A DNA stretch of 64,000 bases from Streptomyces fradiae (lineage in GTDB: Bacteria; Actinomycetota; Actinomycetes; Streptomycetales; Streptomycetaceae): the NCBI RefSeq assembly GCF_041270065.1, contig NZ_CP065958.1:4154001-4218000 (forward strand), in the 5' to 3' direction. How positions within the stretch are numbered: the stretch's first letter is position 1; each line of letters begins with the position of its first letter. A program made the position numbers and the translations under genes. Below, one piece after another: positions 33,948 to 44,857 of the stretch. Under the pieces are notes generated by a model, which was not told the DNA's origin, made no database searches, and saw only the letters and a program-made list of their open reading frames with translations.

Positions 33948-34304
33948 TCAGCTCGCCGCCTGGAACGCCTCGTAGATGCGCTTGGGGATCCGGCCGCGCG
34001 CGGGGACCTCCAGCTTGTTGGACTGGGCCCAGGCGCGGACCGCCGCCGGGTCCGGGGCGAGCGCGGTGTGCTTGAGCGGGACCGCCGGGGTCCGGGCGCC
34101 CGATTTCCCGCCGGCCCTGTGACCTGCGGCACGAACGGTGCGGCCGGCGGCCAGGTAGGGGGCGAGGGCCTTGCGCAGTTTCTTTGCATTGGCGGGATTC
34201 AGGTCGATCTCGTACATCTTCCCGTCCAGGCCGAACGCGACCGTTTCCGCCGCTTCTCCGCCGTCGATGTCGTCGAAGAGAGTGACCACTACTCGCTGAG
34301 CCAC
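33948..34304 (-). CDS. Lsr2-family nucleoid-associated protein (probably the LsrL paralogue)
   Basis: 118 residues. The N-terminal dimerisation half reads VAQRVVVTLFDDIDGGEAAE, TVAFGLDGKMYEIDLNPANA; the C-terminal DNA-binding half has WAQSNKLEVPARGRIPKRIY with the AT-hook-like RGR that enters the minor groove of AT-rich DNA. Lsr2 proteins silence acquired genes and clusters. From memory, the Lsr2 homologue next to purS in Streptomyces is the paralogue LsrL rather than Lsr2 itself. The GTG at 34304 has AGGAAAGGA upstream. Confidence 0.9.
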   Translation of the reverse strand: MAQRVVVTLFDDIDGGEAAETVAFGLDGKMYEIDLNPANAKKLRKALAPYLAAGRTVRAAGHRAGGKSGARTPAVPLKHTALAPDPAAVRAWAQSNKLEVPARGRIPKRIYEAFQAAS

Positions 34305-34621
34305 GGATATCGGTCCTTTCCTGCGGATCGCGTGTCGGCTGAGAGGGTTGGCACCGCTTTGACGTGCGGCGATGCCGATGCAACGGCGATCCGGGGACAA
34401 AATTGCGTTCCTCTGCATTCCTTTGTACAGCGAGGGGTGCGGCAGGGGAAGCCCAGGCAATTGTTTCCGCGTGTCACGGGTGGCGATGAGTATTCCGCCC
34501 GAATTCATCGGCCCGGCCGTTTCCCTGCCCTTTGTAGGATCCTTCAGACTTCTACCCGCGTAGAATTTGGAGGCAGGTACGCTGAGGGAACCGCCCACGC
34601 AACACACCACCGGGAGTGCCA
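34305..34621. other. Intergenic region between the Lsr2-family gene and purS
   Basis: 317 bp holding both divergent promoters. It is AT-rich for this genome around 34390-34570. On the plus side a TAGAAT (34561-34566) may be the purS -10 and overlaps an inverted repeat. On the minus side a ribosome site AGGAAAGGA serves the Lsr2-family gene; its -10 could not be placed. No gene is evident. Confidence 0.6.
34550..34565. promoter_or_regulatory. Inverted repeat TTCTAC-N4-GTAGAA before purS
   Basis: Perfect 6-bp arms (34550-34555, 34560-34565) overlap the putative -10 TAGAAT, 57 bp before the purS GTG. The position suits a repressor operator for the purSQL operon. The factor is unknown; no copy was found before purD, purC or purF. 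Confidence 0.45.
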
Positions 34622-34867
34622 GTGGCACGCGTCGTAGTCGACGTCATGCTCAAGCCGGAGATCCTCGACCCGCAGGGACAGGCGGTGCAGCGTGCACTGC
34701 CCCGCCTCGGGTTCGACGGGATCGCCGACGTCCGCCAGGGGAAGCGCTTCGAGCTGGAGGTGGAGGGACCGGTCGACGAGGCCGCCCTCGCCCGCATCCA
34801 TGAGATGGCCGAAACCTTCCTTGCCAACACCGTGATCGAAGACTTCACCGTGAAGGTGGAGTCGTGA
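34622..34867 (+). CDS. purS: Phosphoribosylformylglycinamidine synthase subunit PurS
   Basis: 81 residues: [58 protein letters not shown]. PurS bridges PurL and PurQ in the three-part FGAM synthase. GTG 34622 has GGAG 5 bp upstream and gives the usual start; GTG 34616 is also in frame but would lie within the ribosome site. It overlaps purQ as GTGA. Confidence 0.96.
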   Translation: MARVVVDVMLKPEILDPQGQAVQRALPRLGFDGIADVRQGKRFELEVEGPVDEAALARIHEMAETFLANTVIEDFTVKVES

Positions 34868-35543
34868 CCGCACGCATCGGCGTCGTCACGTTCCCCGGAA
34901 CGCTGGACGACCAGGACGCGCTGCGCGCCGCCCGCCTCGCGGGCGCCGAGCCCGTCTCGCTGTGGCACCGCGACAAGGACCTCAAGCAGGTCGACGCGGT
35001 GGTCCTCGCGGGCGGCTTCTCCTACGGCGACTATCTGCGGGCCGGAGCCATCTCCCGCTTCTCGCCGGTGATGGAGACGATCATCGAGCAGGCGAAGGCG
35101 GGCATGCCCGTCCTCGGCATCTGCAACGGCTTCCAGATCCTCACCGAGGCCCACCTGCTGCCGGGTGCCATGCTGCGCAACAACCACCTCCACTTCATCT
35201 GCCGCGACCAGAAGCTGCGGGTGGAGAACGCGGAGACCGCCTGGACCTCGGACTACACCGAGGGCCAGGAGATCGAGGTCCCGCTCAAGAACATGGACGG
35301 CCGGTACGTCGCCGACGAGCGCACCCTCGACGAGCTCGAGGCCGAGGGGCGGGTGGCCTTCCGCTACCTGGACATGAACCCCAACGGCTCGCTGCGCGAC
35401 ATCGCGGGCATCACCAACGCCGCGGGCAACGTCGTCGGCCTCATGCCGCACCCCGAGCACGCCGTCGAGCCGCTGATCGGAACCGGCAAGACCGACGGTC
35501 TCGGTTTCTTCACCTCGATCCTCAAGAAGCTGGTCAACGCCTG

Positions 35544-35544
<1 letters not shown>
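34864..35544 (+). CDS. purQ: Phosphoribosylformylglycinamidine synthase subunit PurQ
   Basis: 226-residue class I glutamine amidotransferase that gives ammonia to Pur[41 protein letters not shown], nucleophile Cys in [13 protein letters not shown] and catalytic His/Glu in MPHPEHAVE. The GTG start overlaps the purS stop (GTGA) and its own stop overlaps the purL ATG by one base (TGATG), so the three are tightly coupled. Confidence 0.97.
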
Positions 35545-37793
<2,249 letters not shown>

Positions 37794-37817
37794 TCGGTCC
37801 CCGTATCCCCGTACGGA

Positions 37818-37850
37818 ACGGAGCCCCCACCCTCGCGGTGGGGGCTCCGT
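37818..37850. terminator. Terminator of purSQL
   Basis: Perfect 14-bp arms (37818-37831, 37837-37850) with a 5-base loop, 25 bp after purL and next to the convergent SnoaL-like gene; probably bidirectional. Confidence 0.83.
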
Positions 37851-37854
37851 GCTG

Positions 37855-38262
37855 TCAGCCCGTGCCCCAGAAGGCGTCCGACTCGACGATGTCCGCCACG
37901 CACTCGTCGATGTCGGAGATCTTGCCGCCGATCAAGGTGAAGAAGAGGCCGCCCTCCATCTCGATGCCCCGGTCGGTGCCGTCGGCGTGCCACTTGTGCA
38001 CCGACATGACATGGCCGCGGCCGTCCGGGTAGATGCCCTTCACCTCGACCCGGAAGGTGCCGTTGGTGAGCTCCATGAGCTGTCCGTAGTGGGCGAGGAC
38101 GTTGTCCCGGCCCTTGAAGTGCCCGGACATCTGGCTCTCGCCGGGCGAGTGGTGCGTGCAGTCGCTGGTCATCAGGGAGGCGAGCGTCTCCATGTCTCCG
38201 GTGCTGAACGCTTCGTAGCCCCGCCGTACCAACGCGGCATCGGGGTGCTCGTGATGGGTCAT
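37855..38262 (-). CDS. SnoaL/NTF2-like protein
   Basis: 135 residues: VRRGYEAFSTGDMETLASLM, FKGRDNVLAHYGQLMELTNG, HVMSVHKWHADG and EGGLFFTLIGGKISDIDEC, a typical NTF2-like (SnoaL) cone fold of polyketide cyclase-like proteins. Members bind small hydrophobic ligands; function here unknown. Start ATG 38262 is MTHHEHPDAALVRRG. Divergent from the SCP2-like gene. Confidence 0.88.
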   Translation of the reverse strand: MTHHEHPDAALVRRGYEAFSTGDMETLASLMTSDCTHHSPGESQMSGHFKGRDNVLAHYGQLMELTNGTFRVEVKGIYPDGRGHVMSVHKWHADGTDRGIEMEGGLFFTLIGGKISDIDECVADIVESDAFWGTG

Positions 38263-38329
38263 GGTCCCGTCGCCTGCCTTCGCTGCGAGTGACTCCCGTC
38301 CTTTCCAGTCTCGGGGCTAGCCTCTGCCC

Positions 38330-39127
38330 ATGCCACCTGCCAAGAAGCGCGCCCGCAGCTACGACTCCGCCCGGACCCGGGCGGCCGTCCTGGCCCAGTT
38401 CCGGAACGTACGGGAGGCGGTGAGCGCGCTGACGCCCGAGCAGTTGGAGGGGCCGACGCGGCTCGGCGAGTGGACGGTTCGGGAGCTGGCGGCGCACCTG
38501 ACGATGGTGCTCGCGTCCCTGGCCCGGAAGCTCACGGAGCCCGAGCCGGCGCGGCGGGAACTCGCCCTGGTCGACTGGCCCCTGGCCACGGCGACGGCGG
38601 CGCGGAGCATCGACGAGGACACCCGGGCGATCGGCACGGGCGATCTGCCGGAGCTGTACGCGCGGACGCTCGCGCGGTACGAGGAGGCGATCGCGGGCGT
38701 CTCGGACGAGCGGCTCGTCCCGACCCGGTTCGGCGCGATGCGGCTCGGCGACTTCCTGGTCACCCGGACCGTCGAACTCGTCGTCCACACCGACGACCTG
38801 AACGCGGCGACCGGCCCCGACGTCCCGGACGTCCCCTTCGACCGGCAGGCGCTCGCCGCCTGCGTCCGCCTCCTCGCCGACACCCTCGCCGCGAAGGCCC
38901 CCGGCGGCGCGGTGGAGGTGCGCATCCCGCCGTACGCGGTGGTGCAGTGCGTCGAGGGCCCCCGGCACACCCGGGGCACCCCGCCGAACGTGATCGAGAC
39001 GGACCCGCTGACCTGGGTGCGGCTGGCGACCGGGCGGGCGGACTGGGCGGCGGAGCTGGACGCGGCGCGGGTCCGGGCGAGCGGGGAGCGGGCCGATCTG
39101 GGCGGGCTGCTGCCGCTGATGGGCTGA
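38330..39127 (+). CDS. Maleylpyruvate isomerase-like / sterol carrier family protein
   Basis: 265 residues. The N-terminal half is a DinB-like helical bundle of the mycothiol-dependent maleylpyruvate isomerase family (VSALTPEQLEGPTRLGEWTV, RELAAHLTMVLASL, with the metal-type His; ELVVHTDDLNAATG). The C-terminal about 90 residues are SCP2-like (AVEVRIPPYAVVQCVEGP, LTWVRLATGRADWAAEL). Streptomyces homologues are named sterol carrier family proteins. Reaction unknown. ATG 38330 begins MPPAKKRARSYDSARTR. Confidence 0.83.
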   Translation: MPPAKKRARSYDSARTRAAVLAQFRNVREAVSALTPEQLEGPTRLGEWTVRELAAHLTMVLASLARKLTEPEPARRELALVDWPLATATAARSIDEDTRAIGTGDLPELYARTLARYEEAIAGVSDERLVPTRFGAMRLGDFLVTRTVELVVHTDDLNAATGPDVPDVPFDRQALAACVRLLADTLAAKAPGGAVEVRIPPYAVVQCVEGPRHTRGTPPNVIETDPLTWVRLATGRADWAAELDAARVRASGERADLGGLLPLMG

Positions 39128-39177
39128 CCCGGAACCGTGGACCGGAACCGTAGGGCGGCGGCCTCCGTCCCACCGCC

Positions 39178-40020
39178 ATGAAGAAGCCCCGCGTCCTCGC
39201 CGGAACCGCCGGAACCGCCTTCGCGCTCCTCCTTCTCTCCCTCTCCGCCTGCGGTACGGGACAGGGCACGGGCCCCGGCGCCGCCGCCGGCTCGCCCGAT
39301 CTGCCCGTCGCGGGCACCTCGTGGACGATCGCCGCGGCCACGGTGGACGGCGTCCGCTCGGTCGCCCCGGCCGGCGCGCAGCTGGACTTCGAGAAGAACG
39401 GCCAGGCCCACGGCACCTCCGGCTGCAACGGCTTCGGCGCCGACGTCGCCGTGAAGGGCGACACCCTCACGGTCTCCCCGGGCCCGGTCACGGCCATCGG
39501 CTGCCCCGACGACCGGCAGCGGTTCGAGACGGCGCTGCTCAAGGCGTTCACCGGCGAGCTCAAGGGGAAGCAGTCGGGGACCTCGCTGGTCCTCGCCTCG
39601 GCCGACGGGCGCAACAGCGTGGAGCTGACCGCCGAGCCGGACGCACCGCTGCTCGGCACCACCTGGAAGGTCGACGGCCTGGTCTCGGGAGGCGACGACG
39701 GCGAGGGCACCGCCTCCTCCCTGCCGGCCGGCAGCGGGACCAAGGCGCGGCTCGTCCTCGGCGCCGACGGCCGGGCCACCGGCAACCTGGGCTGCAACAA
39801 CTTCTCCGCCGCCGTCCGCGTCGACGAGAAGGCCCGGACCCTGACCGTCGAGGGCCCGGCGGCGACCACCCGGATGATCTGCACGGGCCCGCAGATGGCC
39901 CTTGAGACGCGGCTGTACGAGCTCCTCGACGGCCCGCTCTCGTATCGGCTGAACCACCGAACGCTGACCCTCACCGACGCCTCGGGCGAGGGCCTCACGG
40001 CGACCGCGACCGCCCGCTGA
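39178..40020 (+). CDS. META domain lipoprotein, two domains
   Basis: 280 residues. A lipoprotein signal MKKPRVLAGTAGTAFALLLL ends in the lipobox LSAC. Two META (HslJ-like) domains follow, each with W...G and the GCN motif: TSWTIAAATVDG with GTSGCNGFGADV, and TTWKVDGLVSGG with ATGNLGCNNFSAAV. Cys pairs (GCNG...IGCPD; GCNN...MICTG) repeat in both and may form disulfides. Surface anchored; function unknown. No ribosome site stands out before ATG 39178. Confidence 0.9.
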   Translation: MKKPRVLAGTAGTAFALLLLSLSACGTGQGTGPGAAAGSPDLPVAGTSWTIAAATVDGVRSVAPAGAQLDFEKNGQAHGTSGCNGFGADVAVKGDTLTVSPGPVTAIGCPDDRQRFETALLKAFTGELKGKQSGTSLVLASADGRNSVELTAEPDAPLLGTTWKVDGLVSGGDDGEGTASSLPAGSGTKARLVLGADGRATGNLGCNNFSAAVRVDEKARTLTVEGPAATTRMICTGPQMALETRLYELLDGPLSYRLNHRTLTLTDASGEGLTATATAR

Positions 40021-40199
40021 GCGGACGCGGACTGCGGCGTCCGTCACATCGCGGGACCGCCCCGGGCCTGGTACGAGCGTCCGCTCGCCGAGCCCCGTGG
40101 GCCGGAATCCCTTACCCCGCCTGCTTCGTAGCCCTCTCCAAGCCGGAGTTGATCTCCTCGTGCGATCGCACGAGTATCCCCACCTCCGCATTTCCTCAA

Positions 40200-40229
40200 T
40201 TCGGACCAGTGGGCGAGCCCGTCTACACT
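40200..40229 (+). promoter_or_regulatory. Promoter of purF, probably leaderless
   Basis: TACACT (40224-40229) ends 7 bp before the GTG at 40237. TTCGGA at 40200-40205 stands 18 bp upstream. Only a weak GGAA lies between -10 and start. The mRNA probably begins at or near the start codon. Confidence 0.45.
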
Positions 40230-40236
40230 CGGAAAC

Positions 40237-41763
40237 GTGCCACGCGGAGACGGTCGACTCAATCACGATCTGCTCCCCGGTGAGAAAGGCCCCCAGGACG
40301 CTTGTGGCGTCTTCGGTGTCTGGGCTCCGGGTGAAGAGGTCGCAAAGCTCTCGTATTTCGGGCTCTACGCCCTCCAGCATCGGGGTCAGGAATCCGCGGG
40401 AATCGCGGTGAGCAACGGCTCCCAGATCCTCGTCTTCAAGGACATGGGACTTGTCTCCCAGGTCTTCGACGAGACTTCTCTCGGTTCCCTTCAAGGTCAT
40501 ATCGCGGTCGGTCACGCCCGCTACTCGACCACCGGGGCTTCCGTGTGGGAGAACGCGCAGCCGACGTTCCGGGCGACCGCCCACGGCTCCATCGCGCTCG
40601 GCCACAACGGCAACCTGGTGAACACGGCGCAGCTCGCCGAGATGGTCGCCGACCTCCCCAAGAAGGAGGGCCGGTCCACCCAGGTCGCCGCCACCAACGA
40701 CACCGACCTGGTCACCGCGCTGCTCGCGGGCCAGGTCGACGAGGACGGCACGCCGCTCACCATCGAGCAGGCGGCCGCGAAGGTCCTCCCCGAGGTCCGG
40801 GGCGCCTTCTCCCTCGTCTTCATGGACGAGCACACCCTCTACGCGGCCCGTGACCCGCAGGGCATCCGCCCGCTGGTGCTCGGCCGGCTGGAGCGCGGCT
40901 GGGTGGTCGCCTCCGAGTCCGCCGCCCTCGACATCTGCGGCGCCAGCTTCGTCCGCGAGGTCGAGCCGGGCGAGATGATCGCGATCGACGAGAACGGCAT
41001 CCGCACCTCTCGATTCGCGGAAGCGAAGCCCAAGGGCTGTGTCTTCGAGTACGTGTACCTGGCGCGCCCCGACACCGACATCGCAGGCCGGAACGTCTAC
41101 CTCTCCCGCGTGGAGATGGGCCGCCGGCTCGCCAAGGAGGCGCCCGTCGAGGCCGACCTGGTGATAGCGACGCCGGAGTCCGGCACCCCGGCCGCGATCG
41201 GCTACGCGGAGGCCTCCGGCATCCCGTTCGGCGCCGGCCTGGTCAAGAACGCCTACGTCGGCCGGACCTTCATTCAGCCCTCGCAGACCATCCGTCAGCT
41301 GGGCATCCGGCTGAAGCTGAACCCCCTCAAGGAAGTCATCAAGGGCAAGCGCCTGGTGGTCGTCGACGACTCGATCGTCCGCGGCAACACCCAGCGCGCG
41401 CTGGTCCGGATGCTCCGCGAGGCCGGCGCCGCCGAGGTCCACATCCGGATCTCCTCCCCGCCGGTCAAGTGGCCCTGCTTCTTCGGCATCGACTTCGCCA
41501 CCCGCGCGGAGCTGATCGCCAACGGCATGTCGGTCGAGGAGATCGGCACGTCGCTCGGCGCGGACTCGCTCTCGTACATCTCGCTCGACGGGATGATCGA
41601 GGCGACCACCATCGCCAAGCCCAACCTGTGCCGGGCCTGCTTCGACGGCGAGTACCCGATGGAGCTTCCGGACCCCGAGCTGCTCGGCAAGCAGCTCCTG
41701 GAGACCGAGCTGGCCGCCGGCCCCGCCGCCACCGCGGCCGCCGACGCGCTCCGCCGCCCGTAA
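40237..41763 (+). CDS. purF: Amidophosphoribosyltransferase
   Basis: 508 residues. Makes phosphoribosylamine from PRPP and glutamine, the committed step. A 22-residue propeptide precedes the nucleophile Cys23 (DACGVFGVW), as in class II glutamine amidotransferases that mature by cleavage. RYSTTGASVWENAQP, GHNGNLVN, the PRPP motif LVVVDDSIVRGNTQRALV and cysteines at EYVYLARPDTD, WPCFFGIDFATR and CRACFDGEY. The C-terminal Cys set suggests a [4Fe-4S] form like B. subtilis PurF. GTG start. Confidence 0.96.
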   Translation: MPRGDGRLNHDLLPGEKGPQDACGVFGVWAPGEEVAKLSYFGLYALQHRGQESAGIAVSNGSQILVFKDMGLVSQVFDETSLGSLQGHIAVGHARYSTTGASVWENAQPTFRATAHGSIALGHNGNLVNTAQLAEMVADLPKKEGRSTQVAATNDTDLVTALLAGQVDEDGTPLTIEQAAAKVLPEVRGAFSLVFMDEHTLYAARDPQGIRPLVLGRLERGWVVASESAALDICGASFVREVEPGEMIAIDENGIRTSRFAEAKPKGCVFEYVYLARPDTDIAGRNVYLSRVEMGRRLAKEAPVEADLVIATPESGTPAAIGYAEASGIPFGAGLVKNAYVGRTFIQPSQTIRQLGIRLKLNPLKEVIKGKRLVVVDDSIVRGNTQRALVRMLREAGAAEVHIRISSPPVKWPCFFGIDFATRAELIANGMSVEEIGTSLGADSLSYISLDGMIEATTIAKPNLCRACFDGEYPMELPDPELLGKQLLETELAAGPAATAAADALRRP

Positions 41764-41807
41764 GACCCCCGCAGTACCGCAGTAACGACACGAAAGCTCT
41801 GAACCCC

Positions 41808-42875
41808 ATGTCTCAGACCACCGGTGCCTCCTACGCGTCCGCGGGCGTCGACATCGAAGCGGGCGACCGCGCCGTCGAGCTCATGAAGGAGTGGGTGAAG
41901 AAGACCCAGCGCCCCGAGGTCCTCGGCGGCCTCGGCGGCTTCGCCGGCTACTTCGACGCCTCCGCCCTCAAGCGCTACGAGCGCCCGCTGCTCGCCTCCG
42001 CCACCGACGGCGTGGGCACGAAGGTCGACATCGCCCGCCAGATGGGCGTGTACGACACCATCGGCCGCGACCTGGTCGCCATGGTCATGGACGACATCGT
42101 GGTCAGCGGCGCCGAGCCGCTGTTCATGACGGACTACATCTGTGTCGGCAAGGTGCACCCCGAGCGGGTCGCCGCCATCGTCAAGGGCATCGCCGAGGGC
42201 TGTGTCCTGGCCGGCTGCGCCCTGGTCGGCGGCGAGACCGCCGAGCACCCCGGCCTGCTCGGCCCGGACGACTTCGACGTCGCCGGCGCCGGCACGGGCG
42301 TCGTCGAGTACGACCGGCTGCTCGGCTCGGATCGCATCCGTACGGGTGACGCCGTCATCGCGATGGCGTCCTCCGGTCTTCACTCCAACGGGTACTCGCT
42401 CGTCCGGCACGTGGTCTTCGACCGCGCCGGCATGGCTCTCGACCAGCAGGTCGAGGAGTTCGGCCGGACGCTCGGCGAGGAGCTCCTGGAGCCCACCAAG
42501 ATCTACTCCCTGGACTGCCTGGCGCTCACCCGCACCACCGAGGTGCACGCCTTCAGCCACATCACCGGCGGCGGCCTGGCCGCCAACCTGGCCCGGGTGA
42601 TCCCGGACGGCCTGCACGCCGTCGTGGACCGCTCGACCTGGACCCCGGGCGCCGTCTTCGACCTGGTCGGCACGGCCGGTCAGGTGGAGCGCCTGGAGCT
42701 GGAGAAGACCCTGAACATGGGCGTCGGCATGATGGCCGTGGTCCCCGCCGAGTCCGTGGACGCGGCCCTGACCACCCTTGCCGACCGCGGGGTCGACGCG
42801 TGGGTGGCCGGCGAGATCACCGAGCGCGGCGACAAGGCGACGGGCGCCGAGCTGATCGGCGACTACGCGAAGTAG
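41808..42875 (+). CDS. purM: Phosphoribosylformylglycinamidine cyclo-ligase
   Basis: 355 residues. AIR synthetase closes the imidazole ring. YASAGVDIEAGDRAVELMKE, SATDGVGTKVDIARQMGVYD, DLVAMVMDDIVVSGAEPLFM, GGETAEHPGLL, MASSGLHSNGYSLVRHV and AFSHITGGGLAANL are family landmarks. ATG 41808 gives MSQTTGASYASAGVD. It follows purF by 44 bp and is probably co-transcribed. Confidence 0.97.
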   Translation: MSQTTGASYASAGVDIEAGDRAVELMKEWVKKTQRPEVLGGLGGFAGYFDASALKRYERPLLASATDGVGTKVDIARQMGVYDTIGRDLVAMVMDDIVVSGAEPLFMTDYICVGKVHPERVAAIVKGIAEGCVLAGCALVGGETAEHPGLLGPDDFDVAGAGTGVVEYDRLLGSDRIRTGDAVIAMASSGLHSNGYSLVRHVVFDRAGMALDQQVEEFGRTLGEELLEPTKIYSLDCLALTRTTEVHAFSHITGGGLAANLARVIPDGLHAVVDRSTWTPGAVFDLVGTAGQVERLELEKTLNMGVGMMAVVPAESVDAALTTLADRGVDAWVAGEITERGDKATGAELIGDYAK

Positions 42876-42883
42876 GAGTCGTT

Positions 42884-42918
42884 ACGGAAAAGGGGCCCCT
42901 CAGGGGCCCCTTTTCCGT
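42884..42918. terminator. Terminator after purM
   Basis: Perfect 17-bp arms (42884-42900, 42902-42918) ending in a run CCCCTTTTCC, 8 bp after the purM stop. Confidence 0.88.
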
Positions 42919-42932
42919 TGGCCGCGTGGCCT

Positions 42933-42978
42933 CTTCCGTATCCGGTCACGGACAGCTTCCGCATCCGGTCACGGACAG
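42933..42978. repeat. 23-bp tandem repeat between two terminators
   Basis: Two copies (42933-42955, 42956-42978) with one T/C difference, each containing ATCCGGTCACGGAC. They fill the space between the purM terminator and the second hairpin. Confidence 0.8.
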
Positions 42979-42983
42979 CGCAG

Positions 42984-43014
42984 AAACCCGGTCCGGTTGC
43001 CCCGGACCGGGTTT
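42984..43014. terminator. Terminator after the DUF3073 gene
   Basis: Perfect 13-bp arms (42984-42996, 43002-43014) with a 5-base loop, 14 bp beyond the DUF3073 stop on the minus strand, read into an AAAC.../TTTC end. Confidence 0.8.
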
Positions 43015-43028
43015 CCATGTTCAGAAGG

Positions 43029-43283
43029 TCAAGCGCGACGCTGAGTGGACGCCGGACCGGACTCGTCGTCCTCGTCCTCGTCGTCCGTGTTGTAGAGATC
43101 CGCGTACTGCGCGTACGGGTCGTCTTCCTCGTCGTCGTCCTCGAACGGCTCGCCATTCGGCGGCTGGCTCGAAGTCGAAGCGCCCAGCTCGTTGGCCAGA
43201 CGCGACAGGTCAGTCCCGCCGCTGCTGTACTTCAGCTGGCGGGCGACCTTGGTCTGCTTGGCCTTTGCCCGGCCGCGCCCCAT
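43029..43283 (-). CDS. DUF3073 domain protein
   Basis: 84 residues: a basic start MGRGRAKAKQTKVARQLKYS then LSRLANELGAS and a very acidic tail (EPFEDDDEEDDPYAQYADLY). This is the conserved actinobacterial DUF3073 family, of unknown function. ATG 43283 is the family start; a longer frame upstream to 43430 has no support. Confidence 0.93.
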   Translation of the reverse strand: MGRGRAKAKQTKVARQLKYSSGGTDLSRLANELGASTSSQPPNGEPFEDDDEEDDPYAQYADLYNTDDEDEDDESGPASTQRRA

Positions 43284-43614
43284 GGCTCGACCCCCTCGGT
43301 GACGGGGCTCTCTGGCCCCAGAGTCTTGACACGCGTTCATGATCCGGAACGGACTCTCGAAAGAGAGACCGGTCCGTAGGGCTTCAACGGTACCTGTTTC
43401 CGTCGGTCTACGGTACGCCGCGCGCATCACATACCCCGGTACAGAACCATCGAGGTGCCCCGTCCTCGCTGGTCAATCGCGATTTTAACCTCTTCTTGAG
43501 GTCCGACCCGCCGAACGGCGTGAGCGAAGTCTCGCGAAAGCCCCGCGAATCGCCCACGCCGTTTTGATCGATCAACGGGCCGGACCTGTCAAGTCCAGGT
43601 CAACCCCGCCAGGC
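43284..43614. other. Intergenic region upstream of DUF3073
   Basis: 331 bp between two minus-strand genes. It holds the DUF3073 leader and promoter region and the 3' flank of vdh is on the other side. AT-rich patches occur near 43470-43495 (ATTTTAACC) and 43560-43575. A short CCTC...GAGG dyad lies at 43490-43502. No gene or strong terminator was seen. Confidence 0.5.
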
Positions 43615-44703
43615 TCAGGCCTGACGCGCCTCGGCCATCCGCTGCTCGGCGATCCGGTCGGCCGCCGCGGCCGGCGGAATTCCATCCGACTTCGCACGTG
43701 CGAAGATCTCCAGGGTGGTGTCGAAGATCTTCGTGGCCTTGGCCTTGCAGCGGTCGAAGTCGAAGCCGTGCAGCTCGTCGGCGACCTGGATCACGCCACC
43801 GGCGTTGACCACGTAGTCGGGCGCGTAGAGGATGCCGCGCGCCTCCAGGTCCTTCTCGACGCCGGGGTGGGCCAGCTGGTTGTTGGCCGCGCCGCAGACG
43901 ACGGTCGCGGTGAGCACCGGGACGGTCGCGTCGTTGAGCGCGCCGCCCAGGGCGCACGGGGCGTAGACGTCCAGGCCCTCGACGCGGATCAGCGCGTCGG
44001 TGTCGGCGACCACGGTGATCTGCGGGAACTTCTCGGTGATCCGGCGCACCGACTCCTCGCGCACATCGGTGATCACGACCTCGGCGCCGTCGGCGATCAG
44101 GTGCTCGACCAGGTAGTGGCCGACCTTGCCGACACCCGCGACGCCGACCTTGCGGCCGCGCAGGGTGGGGTCGCCCCACAGGTGCTGCGCGGAGGCGCGC
44201 ATGCCCTGGAAGACGCCGAAGGCGGTGAGGACGGAGGAGTCGCCGGCGCCGCCGTTCTCGGGGGAGCGGCCGGTGGTCCACTGGTTGGTCCGGGCGACGA
44301 CGTCCATGTCGGCGACGTAGGTGCCGACGTCGCAGGCCGTCACGTAGCGGCCGCCGAGGGAGGCGACGAAGCGGCCGTAGGCGAGGAGCAGCTCCTCGGT
44401 CTTGATCTGCTCCGGGTCGCCGATGATGACGGCCTTGCCGCCGCCGTGGTCGAGACCGGCCATGGCGTTCTTGTACGACATGCCGCGGGAGAGGTTGAGC
44501 GCGTCGGCGATCGCCTCGGCCTCGGTGGCGTACGGGTAGAAGCGGGTGCCGCCGAGGGCGGGGCCCAGGGCGGTGTTGTGGAGGGCGATGACGGCCTTGA
44601 GGCCCGTGGTGCGGTCCTGGCACAGCACGACTTGCTCGTGGCCGCCCTGCGCGGAGTGGAACAGGGTGTGCACTACGTCGGGCACGCCGGTCACATCGGT
44701 CAC
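43615..44703 (-). CDS. vdh: Valine dehydrogenase (Leu/Phe/Val dehydrogenase family)
   Basis: 362 residues. NAD-dependent oxidative deamination of branched-chain amino acids, feeding acyl-CoA pools for polyketides. Landmarks: [20 protein letters not shown], catalytic Lys in [20 protein letters not shown], Asp in [14 protein letters not shown], and NAD-binding [18 protein letters not shown] chose GTG 44703, which has GGGAG 8 bp upstream and starts [17 protein letters not shown] as in characterised Streptomyces Vdh; an ATG at 44772 adds an unsupported leader. Confidence 0.94.
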   Translation of the reverse strand: MTDVTGVPDVVHTLFHSAQGGHEQVVLCQDRTTGLKAVIALHNTALGPALGGTRFYPYATEAEAIADALNLSRGMSYKNAMAGLDHGGGKAVIIGDPEQIKTEELLLAYGRFVASLGGRYVTACDVGTYVADMDVVARTNQWTTGRSPENGGAGDSSVLTAFGVFQGMRASAQHLWGDPTLRGRKVGVAGVGKVGHYLVEHLIADGAEVVITDVREESVRRITEKFPQITVVADTDALIRVEGLDVYAPCALGGALNDATVPVLTATVVCGAANNQLAHPGVEKDLEARGILYAPDYVVNAGGVIQVADELHGFDFDRCKAKATKIFDTTLEIFARAKSDGIPPAAAADRIAEQRMAEARQA

Positions 44704-44857
44704 GGTGGTGACTCCCAAGTAAGAAGCGGCGGAAGGTCCCCCCTGTGGGTGGGGGTGGGACCAGGTCGCCATGAGGGTAAGTCCTACCTGGCCGTAGCAG
44801 GGGCGCAGTGCTGAGGATCACCCCCTCGCGGAGTACGCGCGTGGAAGGATTTGCGAC

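Noticed and set aside
44704-44772. Longer Vdh start at 44772
   Set aside because: The extra 23 residues are not in the characterised enzyme, and GTG 44703 has a well-spaced GGGAG.
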